A stretch of DNA of 12,709 nucleotides from DTYU01 sp040757355 (GTDB taxonomy: Bacteria; Bacillota; Desulfotomaculia; Desulfotomaculales; Ammonificaceae), in the NCBI GenBank assembly GCA_040757355.1, contig JBFLWY010000057.1, positions 1 through 12,709 of the forward strand, in the 5' to 3' direction. Below are positions 1-6,470 of the stretch, in pieces. The translations under genes and the position numbers were made by a program. The notes beneath the pieces are model-generated. The model did not search any database. It had not been told where the DNA came from and was given only the letters and a program-made list of their open reading frames with translations. Numbering within the stretch: position 1 is the stretch's first letter; every line of letters begins with the position of its first letter.

Positions 1-206
1 TGTTCCTCGCCCCAGCAAACATTAAAGGTGAGCACGATGCGGCGCTGCTCGTCCGAACCCTGGTAAACGGGTCCGGGCGCGCCGGTTGAGACGGTCCTAT
101 CTTCAAGAGAAATCAAGTATCCCGTGAGACATGGGATACCGACGCCGAGGAGCAAGATGATCAGGTAACGAACCGTCCAGCGCAGTCTCAAAATGACACA
201 GGCCAT
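1..206 (-). CDS. ylxY: YlxY-type polysaccharide deacetylase, N-terminal part (cut by window edge)
   Basis: Only the first 68 codons are present; the gene continues beyond the left edge. The ATG at 206 is preceded by AGGAGG with 8 nt spacing. Residues about 12-32 form one hydrophobic segment after an Arg-rich start, as in a signal anchor, so the catalytic part should lie outside the membrane. Near the edge the frame reads VLTFNVCWGEE (58-68), which resembles the first beta-strand motif of NodB-type deacetylases in the variant form (TFN-x-x-WG instead of TFDDG) found in the sporulation-associated YlxY family. In Bacillus subtilis ylxY lies directly downstream of pnpA, the same position as here. 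Known of the family: carbohydrate esterase family 4 fold, probable cell wall or spore role, with some members lacking catalytic residues. Activity cannot be judged from this fragment. A terminator-like hairpin separates it from pnp. Confidence 0.75.
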   Translation of the reverse strand, partial: MACVILRLRWTVRYLIILLLGVGIPCLTGYLISLEDRTVSTGAPGPVYQGSDEQRRIVLTFNVCWGEE

Positions 207-221
207 AAGGACAACCTCCTG

Positions 222-250
222 AAAAAAAGCGAAATCCCCTGGAAGGGGAT
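222..250 (-). terminator. Terminator-like hairpin between pnp and ylxY
   Basis: On the minus strand a perfect 7-bp stem (ATCCCCT / AGGGGAT, loop TCC) is followed by TTCGC and seven T. The T-run begins 5 nt after the stem, so this is weaker than a textbook intrinsic terminator. It lies 35 nt after the pnp stop. The T-run is followed, after one C, by AGGAGG, the ribosome binding site of the next gene, so termination is probably partial and controls how much ylxY is made. Confidence 0.65.
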
Positions 251-285
251 CCGGTGGTTTTATAAAATGTTTATGCGGCTGTTTT

Positions 286-2487
286 TCAGGAATGCATTTT
301 AATACGCGGCGGGCGCCTGTCATGATGCCTTTTGGTCTCCCGGTGCTCGGTCGTCCGCATCGCTTCTTTTTTGGAGAGCTTGATCCTTCCCTGGTTATCG
401 TACCCGATCACCTTAACCAGGACCTGGTCGCCCTCCTTTACTACGTCCTCTACCTTCTCCACACGCTGCGGCGCGAGCTGCGAAATGTGCACAAGGCCCT
501 CTTTGCCCGGCAGGCCGAGCACCCCGGGGATTATTTCAACAAAGCACCCGAAGTCCGCAACCCGGGTAACCCTACCGAGATAAACCTTTCCGACCGTGAC
601 CTCGGCCGTGATGTTCTGAATGATTTCCAGGGCCTGCTGTCCGGCATCCTGCGTCGGCGCGGTGATGAAGACCCTGCCGTCGTCTTCGACATCGATTTCG
701 GCCCCGGTAATTTCGATAATCTTGCGGATGATTTTTCCGCCCGGACCGATCACATCGCGTATCTTATCGGGATCAATAACCGTGTGCAAAACACGCGGCG
801 CATAAGGTGAAAGCTCCGGCCGGGGCGCCGCAATGGTTTGTTTAATCGCGTCCAGGATGTGTAAACGCGCTTCCCGCGCCTGTGCCAGCGCCTGGGTTAA
901 AATCTCACGGGTGACCCCGGGGATTTTTATGTCCATCTGGAGCGCCGTAACCCCTTCAGACGTCCCGGCAACTTTGAAGTCCATGTCGCCCAGGTGGTCC
1001 TCGATTCCCTGGATATCGGTCAGGACGTTGACTTCATCGCCGTCTTTGATCAGTCCCATGGCAATTCCGGCCACCGGAGCCTTTATCGGCACTCCGGCGT
1101 CCATCAATGCAAGTGTAGAAGCGCAGACACTGCCCATTGAAGTGGAGCCGTTGGACTCAAGGACCTCCGATACGATGCGGATGGTATAAGGGAAAACAGC
1201 CTCCGGCGGAATAACCGCTTCCAAGGCCCGCTCCGCCAGCGCGCCGTGCCCGATCTCCCGTCTTCCCGGAGAACGCATCGGGCGGACCTCCCCTACGCTG
1301 TACGGCGGGAAGTTGTAGTGATGCATGAACCGCTTGGTCTCCTCAATGCCCAGCCCGTCCAGGATCTGCTCGTCACCGATTGCACCCAGGGTTACGACGG
1401 ACAAAACCTGGGTCTGACCGCGGGTGAAAAGACCGGAACCGTGGGTTCTCGGAAGGAACGCGACTTCCGTGCTGAGCCGGCGGATTTCCCTGGGGTTCCT
1501 GCCGTCGATCCGCATTTTTTTGGTACGGATAAACTCCCGGACAACGGCCTTTTCTACATTGTCGGCTTGTTCCTTTACCGCCGCTTCTTCCTCCGGGTAT
1601 TTCTCCACGAATGCGGCAACGAGTTCGTTCTTGACCCCTTCCAACAACTCTTCCCGTGCTTTCTTCCCCAACCGCTCGTCAATGCAACGTTGCACAGCAT
1701 TATGAAAGGCCGCTGTCGCCGCCTCCACTACTTCATTAACCATCCCGGCATCCGGCTCCGGGAACTGGACCTCCATTTTAGGAGATGCAAGCCCCGCACT
1801 TAAAGCCTCTTCCCTGAAAGCGGATATAAAATCCACGATCTCTTGTATAACCAGGTGTCCCTGCTCGATTGCTTCGAGAACCTTGTCTTCGGGTACTTCT
1901 TTCGCCCCGCATTCCACCATCATGATTGCCTCCCGGGTGCCGGCGACAACCAGGTGGAGCGTGTTTTTCTCCTCTTGCGCAATCGTCGGGTTAATTACCA
2001 ACTCACCGTCTATCAGCCCCACCATTACGCTGCCGATCGGCCCCGCAAACGGAATCTCCGAAAGTGTAAGCGCCGCTGAAGCTCCGATCATTGCAGTAAT
2101 CTCGGGGGCGCAATCCTGGTCAACGGACAAAATGGTCGCCACTACGTGCACGTCGCGCCGCATTTTCTGGGGGAAAAGCGGACGAATCGAACGGTCGATG
2201 AGCCGTGCCGAAAGGACAGCCTTCTCGCCGGGTCTCCCTTCACGCCGGAGAAAACCGCCGGGTATTTTGCCTACAGCATAATGGCGTTCCTCATAATCGA
2301 CAAGCAGCGGGAAAAAGTCGATGCCCTCCCGCGGCTCTGAAGCCATGGTAGCAGTCACCAGAACCGTCGTATCGCCATAACGTGCAATCACCGCGGCGGA
2401 TGCCTGCCGGGCGACGTGCCCGACTTCCAACATCAGTTGCCGCCCGCCGATAGTCGTTTCTTTCCTGAGAACGTTTCTCTCTGACAT
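286..2487 (-). CDS. pnp: Polyribonucleotide nucleotidyltransferase (PNPase)
   Basis: A 733-aa phosphorolytic 3'-to-5' exoribonuclease that degrades mRNA, releasing nucleoside diphosphates, and can also add tails; it works as a cytoplasmic homotrimer. Domains in order: first RNase PH-like core (about 10-145, with the GGFLRREGRPGEKA stretch), helical linker (about 240-325), second RNase PH core (about 330-550) with the conserved acidic DMDFKVAG at 501-508 and D519, KH domain (about 555-615) with GPGG at 581-584, S1 domain (about 625-705), and a short basic His/Arg tail. The length is usual for the family. The S1 loop carries about five extra residues (VLGLP, 656-660) compared with B. subtilis and E. 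coli as I remember them. The start is ATG with AGGAGG 10 nt upstream. It follows rpsO by 39 nt, the widespread rpsO-pnp pairing, with a hairpin in that gap. Confidence 0.98.
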   Translation of the reverse strand: MSERNVLRKETTIGGRQLMLEVGHVARQASAAVIARYGDTTVLVTATMASEPREGIDFFPLLVDYEERHYAVGKIPGGFLRREGRPGEKAVLSARLIDRSIRPLFPQKMRRDVHVVATILSVDQDCAPEITAMIGASAALTLSEIPFAGPIGSVMVGLIDGELVINPTIAQEEKNTLHLVVAGTREAIMMVECGAKEVPEDKVLEAIEQGHLVIQEIVDFISAFREEALSAGLASPKMEVQFPEPDAGMVNEVVEAATAAFHNAVQRCIDERLGKKAREELLEGVKNELVAAFVEKYPEEEAAVKEQADNVEKAVVREFIRTKKMRIDGRNPREIRRLSTEVAFLPRTHGSGLFTRGQTQVLSVVTLGAIGDEQILDGLGIEETKRFMHHYNFPPYSVGEVRPMRSPGRREIGHGALAERALEAVIPPEAVFPYTIRIVSEVLESNGSTSMGSVCASTLALMDAGVPIKAPVAGIAMGLIKDGDEVNVLTDIQGIEDHLGDMDFKVAGTSEGVTALQMDIKIPGVTREILTQALAQAREARLHILDAIKQTIAAPRPELSPYAPRVLHTVIDPDKIRDVIGPGGKIIRKIIEITGAEIDVEDDGRVFITAPTQDAGQQALEIIQNITAEVTVGKVYLGRVTRVADFGCFVEIIPGVLGLPGKEGLVHISQLAPQRVEKVEDVVKEGDQVLVKVIGYDNQGRIKLSKKEAMRTTEHRETKRHHDRRPPRIKMHS

Positions 2488-2503
2488 GAATCCTTTTCCT
2501 CCT

Positions 2504-2526
2504 AAAAAAAACGGGGTTATACCCCG
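2504..2526 (-). terminator. Intrinsic terminator / attenuator between rpsO and pnp
   Basis: On the minus strand a stem CGGGG / CCCCG with loop TATAA is followed directly by eight T. The stem starts at the base after the rpsO stop codon, and the stop itself (TAG) can extend it by a G-U and an A-U pair against the first Ts. The T-run is followed at once by AGGAGG of pnp. The core stem is only 5 bp but entirely G-C, so partial termination is expected. E. coli also has a terminator between rpsO and pnp, although its pnp control relies on a separate promoter and RNase III site not seen here. Confidence 0.8.
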
Positions 2527-2796
2527 CTACTTTCTCAATCCCAGTTTTTGAATAAGTCGTTGGTAGCGTTCGAAGCTGTAGTCCCGCAAGTAATTCAGAA
2601 GTGCTCGCCTCTGACCGACCAGTTTTAAAAGACCCCGCCGCGAGTGAAAATCTTTCTTATGGGCTTTAAGATGCTCGCTCAACAGGTTAATCCTTTCGGT
2701 CATGATGGCAATCTGCACTTCCGGAGAACCGGTGTCGTTTTCGTGAACCCGGAAAGATTCAATGATCGACTGCTTCCTCTCCGCTGTCAGCGCCAC
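2527..2796 (-). CDS. rpsO: 30S ribosomal protein S15
   Basis: Primary 16S rRNA-binding protein of the small-subunit platform, and the regulator of its own mRNA in several bacterial groups. The protein is 89 aa, exactly the usual length, and shows the family landmarks: ALTAERKQ at the N-terminus, HENDTGSPEVQIA (residues about 18-30), HKKDFHSRRGL (about 46-56) and LNYLR..Y..L near the end. The frame is open for three more codons upstream (a GTG at 2805), but that codon lies inside the GGAGGTGA ribosome binding site. The GTG at 2796 has 8 nt spacing from GGAGG and gives the canonical MALT start, so it was chosen; the GTG at 2799 is a less likely alternative. Upstream is a structured leader (2821-2867) and downstream an immediate terminator hairpin, so S15 may control rpsO and indirectly pnp. 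Confidence 0.97.
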   Translation of the reverse strand: MALTAERKQSIIESFRVHENDTGSPEVQIAIMTERINLLSEHLKAHKKDFHSRRGLLKLVGQRRALLNYLRDYSFERYQRLIQKLGLRK

Positions 2797-2820
2797 CACC
2801 TTCACCTCCCTCCGTAATTG

Positions 2821-2867
2821 CCGTGGGCCCAGAACAAGCGTCCGGAACGACTTGTCCGCGCCCGCGG
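2821..2867 (-). promoter_or_regulatory. Structured rpsO leader, candidate S15 autoregulatory element
   Basis: Read on the minus strand, CCGCGGGC (2860-2867) pairs with GCCCACGG (2821-2828) as 3 bp, a C-A mismatch and 4 bp. It encloses a second helix GGACAAG / CTTGTTC (2851-2857 with 2832-2838; 7 bp including one G-U next to a terminal G-C), then a bulged T, a 3-bp CGT/ACG extension and the loop TCCGG. The internal loop is GC opposite TGG. The element starts 1 nt after the stop codon of the upstream small gene and ends about 10 nt before the rpsO Shine-Dalgarno. Known: S15 recognises a G-U/G-C motif and a helix junction in 16S rRNA, and mimics occur in rpsO leaders of several phyla. That this is such a mimic is inference. 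Confidence 0.55.
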
Positions 2868-2868
2868 T

Positions 2869-3090
2869 TCATTTCCCTATAACCGTGATCACCAGGCGCC
2901 CTTCGGGTATATCCTTGATAACAATGTCAAAAAACCTCTTCGACCGGGACGTAAAACCGCGGAAACGAGTGGCGGAAACAACCGTTCCCGGTATCGACTC
3001 AGCGGCAGCAATAATGTCTCCGACTGCTATATCCTCCTGGCGCGGTTCACGAAGCCTCCTTGTAGCATGCTCCGTAATGATCACCCGCAT
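2869..3090 (-). CDS. Small protein resembling DUF4258 / RelE-like fold
   Basis: A 73-aa protein of uncertain function. The N-terminus reads ITEHATRRL (4-12), followed by a helix-rich stretch (RQEDIAVGDIIAAAE), then alternating strands ending in FDIVIKDIPEGRLVITVIGK. The pattern of His-Ala-x-x-Arg near the start and a C-terminal strand pair with a VIT-type end recalls DUF4258 and related small toxin-like folds; this is judged by eye. The ATG at 3090 has AAAGGG about 6 nt upstream, a modest ribosome binding site. It starts 12 nt after the preceding small gene, so the two are co-translated or at least co-transcribed, and it ends just before the rpsO leader. Its codon use looks like its neighbours. 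It is not part of the usual ribF-rpsO gene order I know from Bacillota. Confidence 0.7.
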   Translation of the reverse strand: MRVIITEHATRRLREPRQEDIAVGDIIAAAESIPGTVVSATRFRGFTSRSKRFFDIVIKDIPEGRLVITVIGK

Positions 3091-3102
3091 AAAAACCCTT
3101 TC

Positions 3103-3324
3103 TCAGACAAAAGACATTATCGTAGTATCTTCACATTCAGTCAAAAAGGCATAAAGGGCATCTGCGAACGCTTTTACGCCTGCCTTAGAAGGATCAGCTT
3201 CCCGGTAAAACGACTCCAGTTCGGTCTTCAGCTTTTGGAAATCTTCGCTCAAGCAGATTATCGCGATCTGGTTGAGCCAAACCTGAAAATCGGTCGGTTT
3301 GTGAGCCAAGTCCGACGGAACCAC
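3103..3324 (-). CDS. Small helical protein of unknown function
   Basis: A 73-aa product that I do not recognise. The start is GTG at 3324, with AAAGGTGA ending 9 nt upstream. The sequence looks mostly alpha-helical: a Trp-containing first helix (DFQVWLNQIAIICLSEDF), a charged second helix (QKLKTELESFYREAD) and a third (VKAFADALYAFLTECED). It has no signal peptide, no membrane segment and no metal-binding cluster; the two Cys are far apart. It is the first gene after the promoter at 3366-3394 and lies 12 nt upstream of the next small gene, so the two form a pair ahead of rpsO. A helical first partner and an alpha/beta second partner would fit a small two-protein module, but nothing in the sequence proves they interact. 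Confidence 0.65.
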   Translation of the reverse strand: MVPSDLAHKPTDFQVWLNQIAIICLSEDFQKLKTELESFYREADPSKAGVKAFADALYAFLTECEDTTIMSFV

Positions 3325-3365
3325 GGCAACGCGTCACCTTTCCCGTTCTACAGCGCTCAAGTGAG

Positions 3366-3394
3366 ATTTTAGCACAAATCCGAGGCGCTGTAAA
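3366..3394 (-). promoter_or_regulatory. Sigma-A type promoter for the small-gene pair, rpsO and pnp
   Basis: On the minus strand: -35 TTTACA (3389-3394, 5 of 6 consensus), 17-nt spacer, -10 TAAAAT (3366-3371, 5 of 6), with TGC directly before the -10, giving an extended -10. The expected start is near 3359, leaving a leader of about 35 nt before the GTG at 3324. It lies in the 158-nt gap after ribF and gives rpsO and pnp a start point independent of the nusA-infB transcript. Confidence 0.75.
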
Positions 3395-3422
3395 TGACTT
3401 ACCGATACCGGCGCCAGTTATA

Positions 3423-3452
3423 ATTGTACGGAAGCAAAGGCGCCTTTATGAA
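3423..3452 (-). promoter_or_regulatory. Possible second, weaker promoter upstream
   Basis: On the minus strand TTCATA (3447-3452) and TACAAT (3423-3428) are spaced by 18 nt. The -10 is close to consensus and the -35 is weak. The spacer contains a 12-nt perfect palindrome. It would fire about 57 nt upstream of the stronger promoter. Support is sequence only. Confidence 0.3.
3436..3447. repeat. 12-nt perfect palindrome, possible operator
   Basis: AAAGGCGCCTTT reads the same on both strands. It lies in the ribF to small-gene gap, inside the spacer of the weaker candidate promoter, and shares the GGCGCC core with a second site at 3409-3414. It could be a protein-binding site; chance is also possible. 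Confidence 0.35.
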
Positions 3453-3482
3453 AGCCTTGTAAGGTTCAACAAGCCGGTAACT

Positions 3483-4415
3483 TCACTCGGCAAGCGCCCT
3501 AGCCGCCGCAACGTCGCACCGTATTTGCTCCGCAAGCTCTGCAGCCGACTTAAAACGCCGTTCCTCACGAAGCCGTTTGGTAAAGGAAACCTCCAGACGC
3601 TTCCCGTAGAGATCGCCATGAAAGTCAAAGACAAAAACCTCTACCCGCCGCTTGCGGGGGAGACCGCTGTTAAACGTCGGACACACACCGATATTCGCTA
3701 CTCCGAGGAAGATCTCTCCGTCAACCATAACCCTGACGGCGTAAACGCCGTTGGCGGGAACCAACAAATGATCCTCTACCTCGATGTTGGCTGTTGGAAA
3801 ACCCAAATCGGTCCCCCGGCGTTCACCTGTTACCACAGTGCCGGCAAATGCCGGGTAATAACCCAGAAAACTCCGCGCTTCTGCCACCTTACCCTCCATG
3901 ACGAGACTCCGGATCAGCGTGGAAGAAACCGGCGTGCCGTCCACCATCACCGGTGGAACTACGTTGACTTCAAAACCGTAACTCAGCCCGAGGCTGACCA
4001 GGGTTTCCGGCGTACCCACCCCACGGTGTCCGAATGTATAATTGTACCCCACAAAGACCGATTTTACTCCTATCTCGTCCCATAACACCTCTTTGACAAA
4101 TGCTTCCGGCGAAAGCATTGAAAACTCCCGGGTAAAAGGGACAGCTAGCAAGAGGTCGACACCGAAACCCGCAATGATGCGCTGTTTAAGTTCCGGTGCC
4201 AGTAAAAGGGGCGGTGCGGTCTCCGGTTTTAAAACCATGGCGGGGTGCGGTTCAAAAGTAAAGACTACAGCTGTTCCGCCGGCCTTGCGGGCAGACGCTA
4301 CCAGCTCAGTTATCAACTGCTGGTGACCAAGATGGACGCCGTCGAAGTTGCCGAGGCCGATATGTATTCGCTCGTAATGATGCCGCAAGCCTCGATACTC
4401 GGTAAGAATCTTCAA
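3483..4415 (-). CDS. ribF: Bifunctional riboflavin kinase / FAD synthetase
   Basis: Converts riboflavin to FMN and FMN to FAD in the cytoplasm. The protein is 310 aa, the usual length. The N-terminal nucleotidyltransferase half shows GNFDGVHLGH (22-31), FEPHP (54-58), VGYNYTFGHRG (122-132) and SSTLIR (164-169). The C-terminal riboflavin kinase half begins about residue 190, with GERRGTDLGFPTANI (197-211), which binds nucleotide. The open frame runs 26 codons further upstream to an ATG at 4493, but that stretch has no family character. The TTG at 4415 has GGAGG 8 nt upstream and yields the expected start MKILTEY, so it was chosen. It is separated from truB by 120 nt, and a new promoter lies just after it. 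No FMN riboswitch is visible upstream. Confidence 0.95.
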   Translation of the reverse strand: MKILTEYRGLRHHYERIHIGLGNFDGVHLGHQQLITELVASARKAGGTAVVFTFEPHPAMVLKPETAPPLLLAPELKQRIIAGFGVDLLLAVPFTREFSMLSPEAFVKEVLWDEIGVKSVFVGYNYTFGHRGVGTPETLVSLGLSYGFEVNVVPPVMVDGTPVSSTLIRSLVMEGKVAEARSFLGYYPAFAGTVVTGERRGTDLGFPTANIEVEDHLLVPANGVYAVRVMVDGEIFLGVANIGVCPTFNSGLPRKRRVEVFVFDFHGDLYGKRLEVSFTKRLREERRFKSAAELAEQIRCDVAAARALAE

Positions 4416-4433
4416 CCCTGAAACCTCCAGTTT

Positions 4434-4524
4434 TATTAATATGTAACCACTCAACTTGCATCGACGGAACACGGTGATCGCTGGGCAGCGCAATGAATAC
4501 GATTGGCTACAGTAATATTAATAT
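4434..4524. repeat. Pair of TATTAATAT repeats in the truB-ribF gap
   Basis: The 120-nt gap between truB and ribF (4416-4535) is the longest inside the nusA-ribF block. It holds two copies of TATTAATAT at 4434-4442 and 4516-4524; the core TATTAATA is self-complementary. Between them is a 5-bp inverted repeat (CGCTG/CAGCG). I see no convincing -35/-10 pair and no U-run terminator. The repeats may bind a regulator or may simply be AT-rich spacer. Confidence 0.3.
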
Positions 4525-4535
4525 CCCGACCCGGC

Positions 4536-5453
4536 CTATCCGTTCACCCAGACAGGTTTCAGTACTGTCCGGCCGTCGGCCGAACACTCCACCCGTGCGA
4601 CTGCTAACACTTCCTCGCCTGAAACCAGTCTCGCAAGGGTTCCTGTCTGAAGCAGTCCGGTATCTGTAACGGCCCCTGACGGGTAAAGCTTACTGCCGTT
4701 CCGGACGGACTTAACCGCCGAAGGCTTAACCTCAACCTGCGGCAGATGCCGGAGAACTTCTTCCACCGGAACAACCGCGCTTTCAAGCCGACCGGCCGCC
4801 TGCAACGCAGCCATTTCTTCCAGGGTGTACGCCGTCGCAGTTACAAACCGGCCCACGCGCGTGCGTAACAGAAAACCCACACAAGCACCCGTCCCCAAAA
4901 CTTTGCCGATATCGGCGATCAGCGTCCTGACATAGGTGCCTTTTGAGCACCAAATATCCAAAAGCACCCGGGGGTTCCTAACTCCCCATTCACCCCGGAT
5001 AAGTTGCAGGCGGTGAATCTCGACCGTCCGCGGCGGCGCCTCCACTACCTGACCTGCGCGGGCCATCTGGTAGAGTCTCTTGCCCTGATAGTGGACGGCT
5101 GATACGGACGGCGGGACCTGGCTCAACCTGCCCGAAAAACGCGGCAACACGTTCAACACATCTTCCGGAGTCACCCAGGAAGCGTCTTCGCTCTTGAGCA
5201 CCCTCCCGGATGTATCCTGGGTATCAGTCTCCACCCCTAATACGGCCTCCGCCCGGTACTCCTTGTCTTCCGCGGCAATAAACTGCGCTATCCTGGTCGC
5301 CCTACCGAGCAAGATGACCAAAACGCCGCTGGCTTCCGGGTCAAGCGTGCCGGTATGACCTACCCTCTTGAGTCCCGTAAGTCTTCGTATCCAGTCCACA
5401 ACGTCGTGCGAGGTCATTCCCGGCGGCTTCAGGACGTTAAGTGCTCCCTGCAT
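4536..5453 (-). CDS. truB: tRNA pseudouridine(55) synthase
   Basis: Isomerises U55 in the T-loop of almost all tRNAs to pseudouridine and helps tRNA folding. The protein is 305 aa, normal length. It opens with GALNVLKPPGMTSHDVV, the standard TruB start, and has RVGHTGTLDPEASGVL (30-45) with the catalytic Asp at 38. KEYRAEAVLGVETDTQDTSG (64-83) and CSKGTYVRTLIADIG further on are family motifs. The last 60 or so residues form a PUA-like RNA-binding domain. The ATG at 5453 follows the nrnA stop by 3 nt, so translation is probably coupled. There is nothing unusual in the catalytic region. Confidence 0.97.
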   Translation of the reverse strand: MQGALNVLKPPGMTSHDVVDWIRRLTGLKRVGHTGTLDPEASGVLVILLGRATRIAQFIAAEDKEYRAEAVLGVETDTQDTSGRVLKSEDASWVTPEDVLNVLPRFSGRLSQVPPSVSAVHYQGKRLYQMARAGQVVEAPPRTVEIHRLQLIRGEWGVRNPRVLLDIWCSKGTYVRTLIADIGKVLGTGACVGFLLRTRVGRFVTATAYTLEEMAALQAAGRLESAVVPVEEVLRHLPQVEVKPSAVKSVRNGSKLYPSGAVTDTGLLQTGTLARLVSGEEVLAVARVECSADGRTVLKPVWVNG

Positions 5454-5456
5454 CGG

Positions 5457-6470
5457 TTAGTTTTCATACTCCCGCGTTTCGCTGTCCACCGCGGCAACAC
5501 TTGCCCTCACAACCGCTTGCCGTACCTGGGTGATATTACCTTCGACCAACGCCCCCGCCGCCCGGGGATGGCCGCCTCCCCCAAATTGCATGGCGAGCCG
5601 GCTCGCGTCAACCCAGTTCTTTGAACGGAAACTGATTTTAACCCATCCTGCCTGGACCTCACGAAAAAAAAGAGCCACTTCAACCCCTTTGATTGACCGG
5701 CCGTAGTTAACCACCCCATCGGTATGCTCGTCCTCTATCTCCAGCTGCTTGGCCGTAGCCAGGTCCATTGTCATCCAAGCTACCCTTCCGCACGGGCTCA
5801 AATCCAAGGTGTCAAGTGCTGCTTTTATGGCCGTTATGCTTTTTAAGGATCTTTCTTCAAAGATACGCAGGCTGATTTCGCGTACGTTGACTCCTTTTTC
5901 AATCAATTCTGCAACCCTCCGGTGGGTCGCTGCTGTAGTTGTTTCAAAGCGAAAACCTCCCGTGTCGGTCGCCACGGTCACGTAAAGGCAGCCTGCAATC
6001 TCCTTGTCTATCTCCCAACCGAGAAGTTTCAGAAGATCGTAGACGATCTCTCCGGCCGCCGCCGCACCGGGGTCAATGTAATTAATATCCCCGAAAGGAA
6101 CCGCGGAAACATGGTGGTCAATAAGAACGGTTTCGGAGCCGGACTCCCGCAGCCTTTGCACCGCACCGCCGAACTCACCCAGTCGTTCCGGAACTGAAGT
6201 ATCCATGATCAGTACCAGATCAAAACCCGCGCCGTTGCACAGTTCCGCCGGCGGCGGGTTGACTTTGATCCGGTCGGCACCCGGCAGGAAGGAATATACC
6301 GTGGGAACGGGACCCGGTAAGGCGAAGCTGACCTCCCTGCCTTGCCGCTCAAGCGCCAGACCGATGGCGAGCATTGACCCGATGCAGTCTCCGTCAGGCA
6401 TGACGTGTCCGGTAATTAAAAACCGCCGGCCTTCATTCAGTTTCCGGGCCACATCATTGAGGCTATTCAT
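5457..6470 (-). CDS. nrnA: Bifunctional oligoribonuclease / pAp phosphatase, DHH family
   Basis: Degrades very short RNA oligonucleotides and dephosphorylates 3'-phosphoadenosine 5'-phosphate in groups that lack the E. coli Orn enzyme. The protein is 337 aa. Metal-binding motifs of the DHH superfamily are all present: GHVMPDGDCIGS (21-32), MDTS with D90, and the signature DHH at 118-120 (IDHHVS). The C-terminal DHHA1 substrate-binding domain carries FGGGGHPRAAG (296-306). The ATG at 6470 overlaps the end of rbfA by 8 nt, with GGAAGG as a modest ribosome binding site inside rbfA, which indicates coupling. Placement between rbfA and truB is common in Clostridia. Confidence 0.95.
   Translation of the reverse strand: MNSLNDVARKLNEGRRFLITGHVMPDGDCIGSMLAIGLALERQGREVSFALPGPVPTVYSFLPGADRIKVNPPPAELCNGAGFDLVLIMDTSVPERLGEFGGAVQRLRESGSETVLIDHHVSAVPFGDINYIDPGAAAAGEIVYDLLKLLGWEIDKEIAGCLYVTVATDTGGFRFETTTAATHRRVAELIEKGVNVREISLRIFEERSLKSITAIKAALDTLDLSPCGRVAWMTMDLATAKQLEIEDEHTDGVVNYGRSIKGVEVALFFREVQAGWVKISFRSKNWVDASRLAMQFGGGGHPRAAGALVEGNITQVRQAVVRASVAAVDSETREYEN

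Noticed and set aside
2818..3372. 184-codon plus-strand frame opposite the two small genes and rpsO leader
   Set aside because: The minus-strand genes have a promoter, ribosome binding sites and operon spacing; the plus frame has none of these.
3525..4085. 186-codon plus-strand frame opposite ribF
   Set aside because: It lies entirely antisense to riboflavin kinase/FAD synthetase motifs, with no Shine-Dalgarno and no recognisable domain.
4416..4493. 26-codon N-terminal extension of ribF
   Set aside because: The extension is not family-like, whereas the TTG at 4415 has GGAGG at 8 nt and restores the expected start.
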